This document shows, in pieces, positions 16,842-24,547 of a DNA stretch of 64,000 nucleotides (position 1 is its first letter; each line of letters opens with the position of its first letter). The notes under the pieces were generated by a model. That model was not told the origin of the DNA. It worked only from the letters and a program-made list of their open reading frames with translations, and searched no databases. This DNA is from Glaciecola sp. 33A (GTDB lineage Bacteria > Pseudomonadota > Gammaproteobacteria > Enterobacterales > Alteromonadaceae): the NCBI RefSeq assembly GCF_002836745.1, contig NZ_PJAR01000032.1:1-64000 (forward strand), in the 5' to 3' direction. The translations under genes were made by a program, and so were the position numbers.

Positions 16842-17035
16842 AAAATAGGTTAAAAGTTCTACGGGCTGAGCGTGATTGGACTCAAGCTGATCTTGCAAAT
16901 AAGCTCGACGTGAGTCGTCAAACTATTAACTCAATAGAAAAAGACAAGTACGATCCCAGTTTACCTTTGGCATTTAAAGTCGCACGTCTTTTTCAACAAT
17001 CTATTGAATCAATTTTTATTGATAATGAAGCTTAA
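16838..17035 (+). CDS. XRE-family transcriptional regulator (YozG-like)
   Basis: From ATG 16838 the product is 65 aa and consists almost wholly of an HTH_3 domain: KNRLKVLRAERDWTQADLANKL, then the recognition helix VSRQTINSIEKDKYDPSL. This is the minimal YozG-type regulator. A longer in-frame opening at 16796 is rejected because ATG 16838 overlaps the upstream stop by 4 bp and gives the family N-terminus. It probably binds the repeated ATGTAAAG sites upstream of the operon. Confidence 0.9.
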   Translation: MKNRLKVLRAERDWTQADLANKLDVSRQTINSIEKDKYDPSLPLAFKVARLFQQSIESIFIDNEA

Positions 17036-17109
17036 TTTCCTTTAGATAGTCGGATAGGGGCGTGGAGAAATCAAACAGAATAGATCAATGCTGTAGACAA
17101 TTATAAAAA

Positions 17110-17161
17110 AGACGACAGTAGAAAAACGCTTATCAAATGATACGGTCTTCCTGCGTCGTCT
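17110..17161 (-). terminator. Intrinsic terminator after qmcA-nfeD
   Basis: On the minus strand the arms AGACGAC (17161-17155) and GTCGTCT (17116-17110) pair across a long loop and are followed by a run of T. It lies 20-70 bp after the NfeD stop. Confidence 0.6.
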
Positions 17162-17179
17162 CTATTATTTAACAGCCTA

Positions 17180-17650
17180 CTAAGCTTTTTTTGCTCTGAT
17201 AAGCAACGAACCAACATCAGCCTTTACGACTTCTACCAAGGTTCCTTTTACTAAGTCTTCGTGAGCATTTAAATACCAACTGATACCAGAGAATTGGTAT
17301 TTAGGCTTTTCCTTCATTGGCAAAGCAGCTTCAACATTTTCTGGCAACACAAAGCTATGCCCTACTAGGTCAGAATCGGCGCGACGATAATCAACGGTAT
17401 TTTGTAATTTCGCCAGTTTTGTCCATAGCAGCGCAGCAAATACAGCAGTGAAAACGGCAATTGAAATCATCGTCCAAGCATATGTTTCTGGAATTAATCC
17501 TGCCCACATAATTATCGCTGTAGCAATAGCGGCTAAGCCAGTAAAAGTCAGGAAAAATGTGCTAAAACCCAATACGACAACCTCAACGATTAAAAGTATG
17601 ACACCTATAATTAATATTGTTTCAATCAAGTTGTTAGCAAATAATTCCAT
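17180..17650 (-). CDS. ybbJ: NfeD-like membrane protein (QmcA partner)
   Basis: The product is 156 aa. Three hydrophobic segments (about 8-28, 30-50 and 55-78) are followed by a soluble domain from about 90, including DLVGHSFVL and GTLVEVVKADVGSLLIRAK, the OB-fold of short NfeD proteins. It begins one base after the qmcA stop, so the two are cotranscribed. Short NfeD proteins work with SPFH-family partners at the inner membrane in quality control. The E. coli equivalent pair is qmcA-ybbJ. Confidence 0.85.
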   Translation of the reverse strand: MELFANNLIETILIIGVILLIVEVVVLGFSTFFLTFTGLAAIATAIIMWAGLIPETYAWTMISIAVFTAVFAALLWTKLAKLQNTVDYRRADSDLVGHSFVLPENVEAALPMKEKPKYQFSGISWYLNAHEDLVKGTLVEVVKADVGSLLIRAKKA

Positions 17651-17651
17651 A

Positions 17652-18593
17652 TTAGACTCCTTTTTTAGTCATAGCATTGATGATGCTTGTTGCCTGCGCA
17701 ACAACGGATGCGATATCCGTACCTGAGTCGGGTAACAGTATAACACTCGACTCTTTGGCTATGGCTTTCTTAGCTTCAATCGCTCTTGTAGCGAGATCAA
17801 GTTGAATTGCCTTTTGGCCTTGCTCAGTATTGGCTGCTTCACCTACTTTTCTTAAGGCCTCGGCTTGGGCTTCTGCGACAGCGACTATTGCTGATGCTTC
17901 ACCTTGCGCTCGCAATATTTGTTGTGACTTGTCAGCTTCAGCGGCCAATACAACAGCGGCTTTTTGACCTTCAGCACGGTTAATCGCAGATTGTCTATCA
18001 CCTTCAGATTCTAGAATCTGTGCGCGTTTCACCCTTTCCGCCTTCATTTGCGCTTCCATCGCTTCCATAATAGAACCTGGCGGAATGATGTCTTTAATTT
18101 CATATCGCATCACCTGAATTCCCCAAGGGCCAGCCGCTTGGTTAATTGCTGTTACGATGTTTAAGTTCAATATGTCTCTTTCTTCAAAAGTCTTGTCGAG
18201 TTCCATCTTACCTAATTCAGAACGCATGGTGGTTTGCGCTAATTGTATTACGGCAAACGCATAGTCCTCTACGCCATAGGTCGCTTTGTAAGGGTCCATC
18301 ACTCGAAAATATAAAACACCATCAACCATTAATGAAATATTATCCTTGGTGATTGCGCTTTGTTCTTGTACATCGACGGCCTGTTCCTTTAATGAACGGT
18401 CTGCTGAAATACGGTCAATGAAGGGTAAAATGAAGTTTAGTCCAGCTTCTTTAGTCGACTGGAATTTGCCAAATCGCTCGATAACAAAGACCCTGTTTTG
18501 TGGCACAAATTTAATGCTGCTTCTCAACAACACTAAAACCAAAATGATAATGGCGACTTCTACGGTCAAGATATAATTAAACAATATTTCCAT
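17652..18593 (-). CDS. qmcA: SPFH/Band 7 (stomatin-like) membrane protein QmcA
   Basis: The product is 313 aa. An N-terminal transmembrane helix (about 8-24) is followed by the stomatin core VPQNRVFVIERFGKF...LKEQAVDVQEQ...ITKDNISLMVDGVLYFRV (about 30-175). A charged coiled-coil with Ala/Glu repeats (about 190-265) and a C-terminal hydrophobic tail complete it. Length and order match E. coli QmcA. Such proteins form large oligomeric assemblies in the inner membrane and associate with the protease FtsH. It is the first gene of a two-gene minus-strand operon with an NfeD partner. Confidence 0.93.
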   Translation of the reverse strand: MEILFNYILTVEVAIIILVLVLLRSSIKFVPQNRVFVIERFGKFQSTKEAGLNFILPFIDRISADRSLKEQAVDVQEQSAITKDNISLMVDGVLYFRVMDPYKATYGVEDYAFAVIQLAQTTMRSELGKMELDKTFEERDILNLNIVTAINQAAGPWGIQVMRYEIKDIIPPGSIMEAMEAQMKAERVKRAQILESEGDRQSAINRAEGQKAAVVLAAEADKSQQILRAQGEASAIVAVAEAQAEALRKVGEAANTEQGQKAIQLDLATRAIEAKKAIAKESSVILLPDSGTDIASVVAQATSIINAMTKKGV

Positions 18594-18664
18594 GTACTAC
18601 TTCCTTTTTGTCGGTTTAACATTACGATTAGCTCTAATTGCATTTGAGCATAGCCTATAAGTGA

Positions 18665-18975
18665 CTATTTAGCATTGTAATAACAATCTTTGAGAGGCTT
18701 TTTAAACTGTAAAGCTGGAACTGGAGAAGGATGCGTATTACCGGCGATAGTTTGTCGGCTATTTTGAATACCGAATACTCCTGGGTTGGCGTCAAATCCC
18801 TCATCTTTTGCTGCATAGTCCACTACATTTATATCAGCTCAGTCATCAGCAGCGCTGTAAAAGCTATTTCCAGTTTTTCGGACTTGTATGTATAGATACT
18901 GGAGTCGCGGCAGTTATTTGGCAATATAAAAGCAAAATTTTCTAGTTTAACAAGCAATTTTTGATCCCGACTCAT
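18665..18975 (-). pseudogene. Decayed gene remnant with in-frame TGA
   Basis: A minus-strand frame ending TAG at 18665 encodes a protein-like C-terminus (VVDYAAKDEGFDANPGVFG..., ending KPLKDCYYNAK). It is interrupted by TGA at 18839-18841, upstream of which the frame continues (YIQVRKTGNSFYSAADD). A second frame starts with ATG 18975 and gives 48 residues (MSRDQKLLVKLENFAF...) that stop at 18829. Both look protein-like and overlap, which fits a frameshifted, decaying gene. Family unknown. Confidence 0.4.
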
Positions 18976-19180
18976 CCTTATTTGCGTTTCTGTGGGTTAG
19001 ATACGCAGTTGTTTAATCGCACAATTTTGGCGCATTATGCTCTTTAATTAATCTGCCAGCATGCAAACAAACTAATTTAACTTGGTATCTGTGTAAAATC
19101 CTAATAGTATGGTTTGTATCAACCTACTGATGTGCATATTGCCTTCAATCAGTAAACAAAAAGAATAAAAATGCCAAGGA
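18976..19180. other. Intergenic stretch upstream of the sirB2-like gene
   Basis: No gene is seen. AAGGA at 19176-19180 is the ribosome binding site of the next gene. Confidence 0.4.
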
Positions 19181-19189
19181 ATGAATGCC

Positions 19190-19633
19190 ATGTACATGAT
19201 AGTTAAACACGCCCATCTCACCATAATTTTGCTTACGTTTGTTTTGTTCATCATTAGCTTTGTGTTGACCATAAAAAAATCAGAAATGGTCAATAACAAG
19301 CTTTTAAAAATAGGGCCGCATATTTTATACACTCTATTTGTTATTACCTTCGTTTATATGGTCGCGGTTAATCCTCTGAATCTTTATCCGTTTGTAAACG
19401 GCTGGGCATCATCGAAGCTTGGTGGGTTTGTACTATATGTATTATCTATTACGCTTGCACTTAAATGGGCGAAATCCAATTTATGGCGTTTTGTAGGTCT
19501 GATTAGTGCTATTTTCTGGTTAGTAATGAGCGCTAGACTTGCCTATGCAGACCACCTCAAAGTCAAAGTGGCAGCTGCGGACGCGAATGCTTATGTTGAA
19601 TTTGTACAGTCAATGGCAGTGGCCATCTGCTGA
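19190..19633 (+). CDS. SirB2-family membrane protein
   Basis: ATG 19190 is preferred over ATG 19181 because AAGGA (19176-19180) is 9 nt away from it and the family begins MY..(L/V)KH.H. The product is 147 aa with four hydrophobic segments (about 7-27, 41-62, 75-96 and 103-122). The motif MIVKHAHLTIILLTFVLF matches the start of SirB proteins, which are described as invasion-gene regulators in Salmonella but whose general biochemical role is unknown. It is monocistronic. Confidence 0.8.
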   Translation: MYMIVKHAHLTIILLTFVLFIISFVLTIKKSEMVNNKLLKIGPHILYTLFVITFVYMVAVNPLNLYPFVNGWASSKLGGFVLYVLSITLALKWAKSNLWRFVGLISAIFWLVMSARLAYADHLKVKVAAADANAYVEFVQSMAVAIC

Positions 19634-19668
19634 GTATTTATAAGAATAAGTAAATCGTAAAATAAGGT

Positions 19669-19699
19669 CAGATAACGCATTATATTATGTTGTTATCTG
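19669..19699. terminator. Hairpin between convergent sirB2-like gene and glsA, likely bidirectional terminator
   Basis: The arms CAGATAAC (19669-19676) and GTTATCTG (19692-19699) are perfect. On the minus strand a T-rich tail (TTATTTT) follows; on the plus strand the T-run (TTTTTT) is some 15 bp away. Confidence 0.55.
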
Positions 19700-19754
19700 G
19701 CTCAAACTTTCGTTTTTTGCTTAAGTCAAAATCGTCATGCAGGTTTTAGTAAAA

Positions 19755-20675
19755 CTACTGACCAAATACTGACCATCCAGTTTTAGACGCAAACAGCTCA
19801 AGCGCCTCAGTGCCAAGTTTACTATTTCCTATAACATCCAAGCCTGGGGACCAAACCGCAATTGATGCTTTGCCTGGCGCAATGGCTAATATACCACCTC
19901 CAACGCCACTCTTTCCTGGCAGTCCAACTCTAAATGCGAACTCTCCTGAACCATCGTAGTGGCCACACATTAACATCAAGGCGTTAATACGCTTTGCGCG
20001 TTGCGGTGACACGACAGCATAACCTGTTGTTGGATTGATGCCATTATTAGCTAAAAACAGTCCTGCTGTAGCAAGTTGATGCGTGTTCATGGCTATTGAG
20101 CAATGATGAAAATAAGTACCTAATACCGCTTGTACGTCGTTTTCAAAATGACCAAATGAGGCCATAAAATAAGCCAATGAAGCATTTCGGGTTCCTGTCT
20201 CAACTTCAGAGCGTGCTACTTTTTGGTCAATAACAATACTCTCATCATTGGCTAAAAAACGAATAAATTGGACTATTTCAGCTAAGCTCTCTTTGGGTTG
20301 ATGGCCTTGCATAATGATATCTGCAATAGCAATTGCACCAGCATTAATAAATGGGTTACGTGGCTTGCCATGTTCATGCTCAAGCTGAACGATAGAATTA
20401 AATGGGTCGCCGGATGGCTCGCGGCCAACACGGGACCAAATCGCCTCTCCTAACTTTCCCAATGCTAAGGTAAGTGTAAATACTTTTGAGACACTCTGAA
20501 TGGAAAAAGTCGTTTGCGCACACCCAGCACTATAGGTTTCTCCGTTTGGCAGTGCAACGCTAATGGCAAACTGGTTTGAATCGATTTTTGCGAGTTGAGG
20601 AATATAAGATGCTACCTCGCCTTTCTCCGCCGATTGCCCCATCTGCTGTGCTATTTCATCAAGTATTGATTGCAA
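19755..20675 (-). CDS. glsA: Glutaminase
   Basis: The product is 306 aa, the normal size for the serine-type glutaminase family, which converts glutamine to glutamate and ammonia in the cytoplasm. The SxxK catalytic motif is Ser61-Val-Ser-Lys64 in [10 protein letters not shown]. Other family blocks seen are [28 protein letters not shown], and the C-terminal [17 protein letters not shown]. The start is TTG at 20675 with GGAG five bases upstream. It is monocistronic and convergent with the SirB2-like gene. Ammonia from here and from nitrate assimilation would feed the same nitrogen pool. Confidence 0.95.
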   Translation of the reverse strand: MQSILDEIAQQMGQSAEKGEVASYIPQLAKIDSNQFAISVALPNGETYSAGCAQTTFSIQSVSKVFTLTLALGKLGEAIWSRVGREPSGDPFNSIVQLEHEHGKPRNPFINAGAIAIADIIMQGHQPKESLAEIVQFIRFLANDESIVIDQKVARSEVETGTRNASLAYFMASFGHFENDVQAVLGTYFHHCSIAMNTHQLATAGLFLANNGINPTTGYAVVSPQRAKRINALMLMCGHYDGSGEFAFRVGLPGKSGVGGGILAIAPGKASIAVWSPGLDVIGNSKLGTEALELFASKTGWSVFGQ

Positions 20676-20928
20676 GGGCTCTCCAATTGTAGATTGTTCA
20701 AGTAAATAGTAGGCTCACCATTAATGCGCAACATGCCATCCTATATCAATCATAGTAGATGTCCAAAATAAGCGTTGTCTTTTACTTTTTGCAGTTATTG
20801 CGGTCACCTTGTTGTTGCTTGCTAGAATGGCAACAAAACAGAGATGGATTGTTTGGTATAAGGCGGTAAAGAGGCAGCCATTTCTTATTAGCTAATCTGT
20901 CAATTGACTATTTATAAGCGCATAAACC
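20676..20928. other. Intergenic stretch between glsA and the GST gene
   Basis: A trace of the dispersed repeat (GCAGTTATTGCGGTCACC, near 20791) is visible. No gene is seen. Confidence 0.4.
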
Positions 20929-20953
20929 CAAAGAGCGCGAGAGGCGCTCTTTG
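20929..20953 (-). terminator. Perfect hairpin after the GST gene
   Basis: A 10-bp perfect stem CAAAGAGCGC / GCGCTCTTTG encloses the loop GAGAG. It lies 40 bp beyond the stop of the minus-strand GST gene. The T-run is short on either strand, so termination strength is uncertain. Confidence 0.6.
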
Positions 20954-20994
20954 TATTACGCTATTTTTCGAACTTTTTAGGTTTTGCGTGTTCT

Positions 20995-21663
20995 TTACGT
21001 CTTCGCAAATGCTTTTGCTAAATAAGCATCAAAGTCAGGTTTCGCCGCGGCTTGGTCTTTCGCTATCGCCCTCGCTTCTGGCATAGCATTTAACTTTGCA
21101 AATAACGCTTTTGCACCAGGTGCTTCAGCAAACAAGTCGATTTCAAATAATTTTTTAGCCACAGCTGATGCTAAACTCATTGAATATAAAAAGAATATAT
21201 CAGCGGCGGTCATTTTCTCACCTGCAAGGTAGGGTGAAAATGAGGCTGCACGGGCCAGCGCTTGTATACCATTGAGCAGTGCACGTTTTACTTCGTTCTT
21301 AGTTTGTTCATGCACGGGCACACCAAAAAAAGCTTCAGAATGGCAGCGTCGAGCAGGCAATTCTATATACAGTTCTACCATTTTCATTAACTCTCTAATT
21401 CTGGCTCGTTCGTAAGCTGAGCCAAAAATTAGTGGAACCGCAGGAGATAATTCATCTAAGTATTCAAAAATAACATTGGTTTCGATCAACACGCCATCTG
21501 CCGTTTGTAGCGCGGGTACTTTTCCGGTTGGACAGATTGCTAGGTACTCAGGTGTTTGATTCGGATAGGTAATAACCGCTTCATATTCAATGCCTTTTAT
21601 GGCCATTGCTAGTTTGATCATGTTGTAATAATTACTGACGTCAAATCCGTATAATTTAAGCAT
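20995..21663 (-). CDS. Glutathione S-transferase family protein
   Basis: The product is 222 aa. The N-terminal thioredoxin-like domain (1-80) has LYGFDVSNYYNMIKLAMAIKGI and the glutathione-binding signature KVPALQTADGVLIETNVIFEYL. The C-terminal helical domain (about 90-215) has the N-capping region MTAADIFFLYSM. The active-site residue is probably Ser or Tyr in the VSNYYN segment. The substrate is unknown. It is divergent from trxC with 115 bp between them. Confidence 0.88.
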   Translation of the reverse strand: MLKLYGFDVSNYYNMIKLAMAIKGIEYEAVITYPNQTPEYLAICPTGKVPALQTADGVLIETNVIFEYLDELSPAVPLIFGSAYERARIRELMKMVELYIELPARRCHSEAFFGVPVHEQTKNEVKRALLNGIQALARAASFSPYLAGEKMTAADIFFLYSMSLASAVAKKLFEIDLFAEAPGAKALFAKLNAMPEARAIAKDQAAAKPDFDAYLAKAFAKT

Positions 21664-21778
21664 TGTATTGTCTCAATCGATATTTTTAGTTGTACGATAC
21701 TGTTGCGTTTTATTGCTAAATTTGCAACATTCAAATTCTTATAGTGAAGTATCATTTTTTTAAACTTAAGGAAAATCC

Positions 21779-22207
21779 ATGAATATTGTTTGTGCACATT
21801 GTTCGTCAACCAATCGCATTCCCGACGATAAAACTCATGTCGGTGCTAAATGCGGCAAATGCGGTGAAGCAATTTATAGCTCCAAGCCAGTTGACCTAGA
21901 TGACAGTAATTTTTATCCCTATGTTGAAAAAAACCACATGCCTGTCGTCGTCGATTTTTGGGCCAGCTGGTGTGGGCCATGCAAAGCAATGGGACCCGCA
22001 TTTGAAAGTGTCGCAAAAGAGTCTGATGGGATTTTGTTTGCAAAAGTAAACACTGAAGATGCAAATGCCGTGTCAGCTGATGCTGCTATTCGCTCTATTC
22101 CAACGCTAATCTTTTTCCATAAAGGTAAGGAAATTAATCGAATTTCGGGTGGAATGGGCGAAACACAATTAAAACAATGGATAATGCAAAGCCTACAAAA
22201 AATTTAA
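21779..22207 (+). CDS. trxC: Thioredoxin 2
   Basis: The product is 142 aa. The N-terminal zinc finger carries Cys5, Cys8, Cys25 and Cys28 (VCAHC and KCGKC), which separates TrxC from TrxA. The active site WASWCGPCKAMGP has Cys65 and Cys68. The cis-Pro loop RSIPTLIFFHKG follows. AAGGA precedes the ATG. It is a cytosolic disulfide reductase usually linked to the oxidative stress response. It is convergent with the cupin gene, 20 bp apart. Confidence 0.95.
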   Translation: MNIVCAHCSSTNRIPDDKTHVGAKCGKCGEAIYSSKPVDLDDSNFYPYVEKNHMPVVVDFWASWCGPCKAMGPAFESVAKESDGILFAKVNTEDANAVSADAAIRSIPTLIFFHKGKEINRISGGMGETQLKQWIMQSLQKI

Positions 22208-22227
22208 AAACTAAGACTAAGCAAAGC

Positions 22228-22920
22228 CTAGGCGCTTTCAACTCGTTTTATTTGATTTTCAATATCCGGCAAATTACCGGTTTTAATCCACATCGTTGCG
22301 CCTTCACTTGATGCTTGAAGGTGTAATTTTTGTCCCACAGGGAGACGCAACCAGTCATGCTTACTTAACTGAACTTGATTATGCATAATGCTGCCATTAA
22401 GGACCAATACCTCATTACCATCCGTTGCGTCGCTTTGCCATAGCGTATTACCAGACAATCTAATGTGCTTTACTTTTTCATAATCATCACTAAATAACAA
22501 CCGTTCGACTATATTGTTTTCATTGTCTGCAAAGGTGATATCCGCCTGATCCATCTGAATATTGACATGCAGGCGATCCTCGGGCTGAAATTGCCACAGC
22601 TTTACGAAAATAATACAGCCTGTTTTCGAACCAGGTTTATGCCTTGATTGGGGAGAGTTACGTACGTATGAGCCAATTGGATAGTCACCATTTTCGTCTT
22701 GAAATACGCCATCAAGGACAATGAATTCCTCACCACCACTATGAATATGCGGTGAAAAATGACTTTGCGGTGCATACCGAACAATACTCGTTGCTCTTGC
22801 AACCTCAATGCCCACACGGTCAAGTGGCTTCCTATCAACACCTGCCATCGGCGATGCGAGCCATTCTTGGTCTACTGTATGCACGCAGGCAAATTTTGAA
22901 AAGTCTGCATTTATTTTCAT
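22228..22920 (-). CDS. ChrR-type cupin (anti-sigma-factor-like) protein
   Basis: From ATG 22920 (GAGG 7 nt upstream; a TTG at 22938 is rejected) the product is 230 aa. It contains two cupin-like halves. The first has the metal motif HFSPHIHSGGEEFIVLDGVF and GSYVRNSPQSRHKPGS, matching the ChrR cupin-like domain. The N-terminal zinc anti-sigma domain of true ChrR is absent, so this is a ChrR C-terminal-like sensor or oxygenase-like protein, not a complete anti-sigma factor. A TetR-type palindrome (23072-23103) lies upstream of it. Confidence 0.8.
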   Translation of the reverse strand: MKINADFSKFACVHTVDQEWLASPMAGVDRKPLDRVGIEVARATSIVRYAPQSHFSPHIHSGGEEFIVLDGVFQDENGDYPIGSYVRNSPQSRHKPGSKTGCIIFVKLWQFQPEDRLHVNIQMDQADITFADNENNIVERLLFSDDYEKVKHIRLSGNTLWQSDATDGNEVLVLNGSIMHNQVQLSKHDWLRLPVGQKLHLQASSEGATMWIKTGNLPDIENQIKRVESA

Positions 22921-22991
22921 ATGGTCCTCGTTACTCAATTAAACCGTTAGCCTTGGCTTGTGACTACTCGGCAATTAGTAACTCTCGCTAT

Positions 22992-23051
22992 ATTACTAAT
23001 TGCTACATTATTAATCGCGACATTATTAATCGCGACATTACTAATTGCTAA
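22992..23051 (+). repeat. 15-bp tandem repeat, four units
   Basis: The four units are ATTACTAATTGCTAC, ATTATTAATCGCGAC twice, and ATTACTAATTGCTAA. They lie in the leader of the cupin gene, between it and the palindromic operator. Confidence 0.85.
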
Positions 23052-23071
23052 TGCCGCCGAGTGTATATATA

Positions 23072-23103
23072 TTAATTTACCTATCTATAAGTAGGTAAAT
23101 TAA
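23072..23103. promoter_or_regulatory. TetR-type palindromic operator upstream of the cupin gene
   Basis: Perfect 12-bp arms, TTAATTTACCTA (23072-23083) and TAGGTAAATTAA (23092-23103), enclose an 8-bp spacer. The half-site TACCTA recurs in the palindrome at 23440-23455, just before the tetR gene, which suggests the same regulator binds both. Confidence 0.6.
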
Positions 23104-23391
23104 ACGAAAGTTACGGTACTGTCAAAAGTATTTACTTTACTGAGTTTGTTGCTGTTAAAAATGGCTTCTTCCATATAGCCGGCTTCGCGTTCAGAAAACT
23201 CACTGGTTGCAAGATGAAGTTTGATCTGTCTAATACTAGCAGGAACGCTGGCTGGATAATTGCCTTCTCATTAGATATATCAGGCACTTGTGTATTAGAT
23301 CCTGTGCTCCATTCGTGGTGTTCAAACAACAGTTTATGGGCGGTGCAACTCCGCCACCGAAAATGCCAACCTTTGGATGTTTTTCTTTCAT
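23100..23391 (-). pseudogene. Broken gene divergent from tetR
   Basis: ATG 23391 starts MKEKHPKVGIFGGG, a good Rossmann-like beginning. The coding sense then moves to a second frame (AHKLLFEHHEWSTGSNTQVP...) and finally to a third (IKLHLATSEFSEREAGYMEEAIF...), which ends at TAA 23100. Each segment reads like protein, so at least two indels have broken one short gene of about 95 codons, itself possibly a deletion product. The operator at 23440-23455 lies between it and tetR, so it was probably the original TetR target. Confidence 0.5.
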
Positions 23392-23439
23392 ATTTTATCT
23401 ATCCACCCACTATGAAGATTTTAATAACGGCAAGATTAA

Positions 23440-23455
23440 TACCTATTGATAGGTA
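23440..23455. promoter_or_regulatory. TetR operator candidate in the tetR/broken-gene divergent region
   Basis: Perfect palindrome TACCTAT-TG-ATAGGTA. It shares the TACCTAT half-site with the operator at 23072-23103 and is 98 bp upstream of the tetR start. Confidence 0.6.
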
Positions 23456-23553
23456 AGTATAGTATTCTAGTTATAAAGTTGGTCGCACAAAAAATGTGTC
23501 GTCTCAGTTTTATTACCTAGTTTCATGATTACGATTAAATGTCGAGAATGTAG

Positions 23554-24102
23554 ATGAGTAAAAAAGAAGCCATACTAAACGCCGCAGAAAATAAAGCACG
23601 ATTAGGTGGCTATAATAATTTCAGTTTTCGTGAGTTGGCGAACGAGGTCGGCATCAAAAGTGCGAGTGTGCATTATCACTTTCCCACGAAAGCGGATTTA
23701 GGGGCTGAACTCGCAAAACGATATACTGAGAATTTTCTTCAAGCACTTGGCGAGCCTGCGCTATTAATTGTGCAAGGAAAAGATCCTATAGAGCGTTATA
23801 TAGAGTTATTTCGACATGCGCTTATTGCGGATAAAAAGATGTGCCTGTGCGGATTGTTCGGCGCTGAATCAGATGCACTGCCTCAAAAGGTTAAACGGTA
23901 CACGACGCTTTTTTTTGAAAAGAATATTGATTGGTTGCAATGCGCTATCGAAAAATTAGAGGGCGGCACAACGGTCAAAGCTCGAAATAAAGCCATCTTT
24001 ATATTGTCGTTACTGGAAGGCTCAATGATGATGAGTAAAGTGTTAAATACCAATGAAATATTCAGCATTGCCACTAAATTTATAGAGCCTGGCAAAAACT
24101 AA
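23554..24102 (+). CDS. TetR/AcrR-family transcriptional regulator
   Basis: The product is 182 aa. The N-terminal HTH spans about residues 5-50: ILNAAENKARLGGYNNFSFRELANEVGIKSASVHYHFPTKADL, with the recognition helix in KSASVHYHF. The C-terminal ligand domain contains Cys residues (KMCLCGLFGAE), a feature of LmrA/YxaF-like regulators. The ligand is unknown. It likely represses the divergent gene (now broken), itself, and perhaps the cupin gene, through the TACCTAT palindromes. Confidence 0.9.
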   Translation: MSKKEAILNAAENKARLGGYNNFSFRELANEVGIKSASVHYHFPTKADLGAELAKRYTENFLQALGEPALLIVQGKDPIERYIELFRHALIADKKMCLCGLFGAESDALPQKVKRYTTLFFEKNIDWLQCAIEKLEGGTTVKARNKAIFILSLLEGSMMMSKVLNTNEIFSIATKFIEPGKN

Positions 24103-24197
24103 TCGTTTTATTGTCTTTTTCTTTACATTTCGTTGCGATATATCAAGTCTCTTGCCGGAGATCCGCTTTTTTACGGTAGTCTGCTTGATATTAATCT

Positions 24198-24218
24198 GAA
24201 TAAGAACTATTCTTGTTT
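24198..24218. promoter_or_regulatory. Fur box upstream of feoAB
   Basis: The sequence GAATAAGAACTATTCTTGTTT is near-palindromic (AAGAA-CTA-TTCTT) and fits the Fur site type AATGAGAAT-ATTCTCATT. It lies 98 bp before feoA. Iron-dependent repression is expected. Confidence 0.6.
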
Positions 24219-24315
24219 ACCTAATTGATTACGCATTGAATAAGCTTCCTTAATTAGTGTGCTTTTCGCGCTATCCTGTTGTTAACTATTATTCGATGCC
24301 TTAAAAGAGTGCAGT

Positions 24316-24546
24316 ATGACGGTCTGGGATATTCCTTCAAAAAAATCAGCTTCTATTAAAAGTCTTAGCACTGCTATGCATGCAGATGTGGCTATTAGAC
24401 TGCAGGAAATGGGTTTTAAAGAAGGACAGTTAGTTACCTGTATAAAGCGCACTGCTTTTAATGGCCCAACGGTTATTCAACTGGGCGATTGTATCTATTC
24501 ATTGGAACAAAGTGTTGCTAACCATGTAAACGTTAGCGTTATCTAA
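24316..24546 (+). CDS. feoA: Ferrous iron transport protein A
   Basis: The product is 76 aa with a FeoA SH3-like domain: ADVAIRLQEMGFKEGQLVTCIKRTAFNGPTVIQLGDCIYSLEQSVANHV. FeoA is a cytoplasmic helper of FeoB. It is followed by feoB after one base. Confidence 0.93.
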   Translation: MTVWDIPSKKSASIKSLSTAMHADVAIRLQEMGFKEGQLVTCIKRTAFNGPTVIQLGDCIYSLEQSVANHVNVSVI

Positions 24547-24547
24547 A

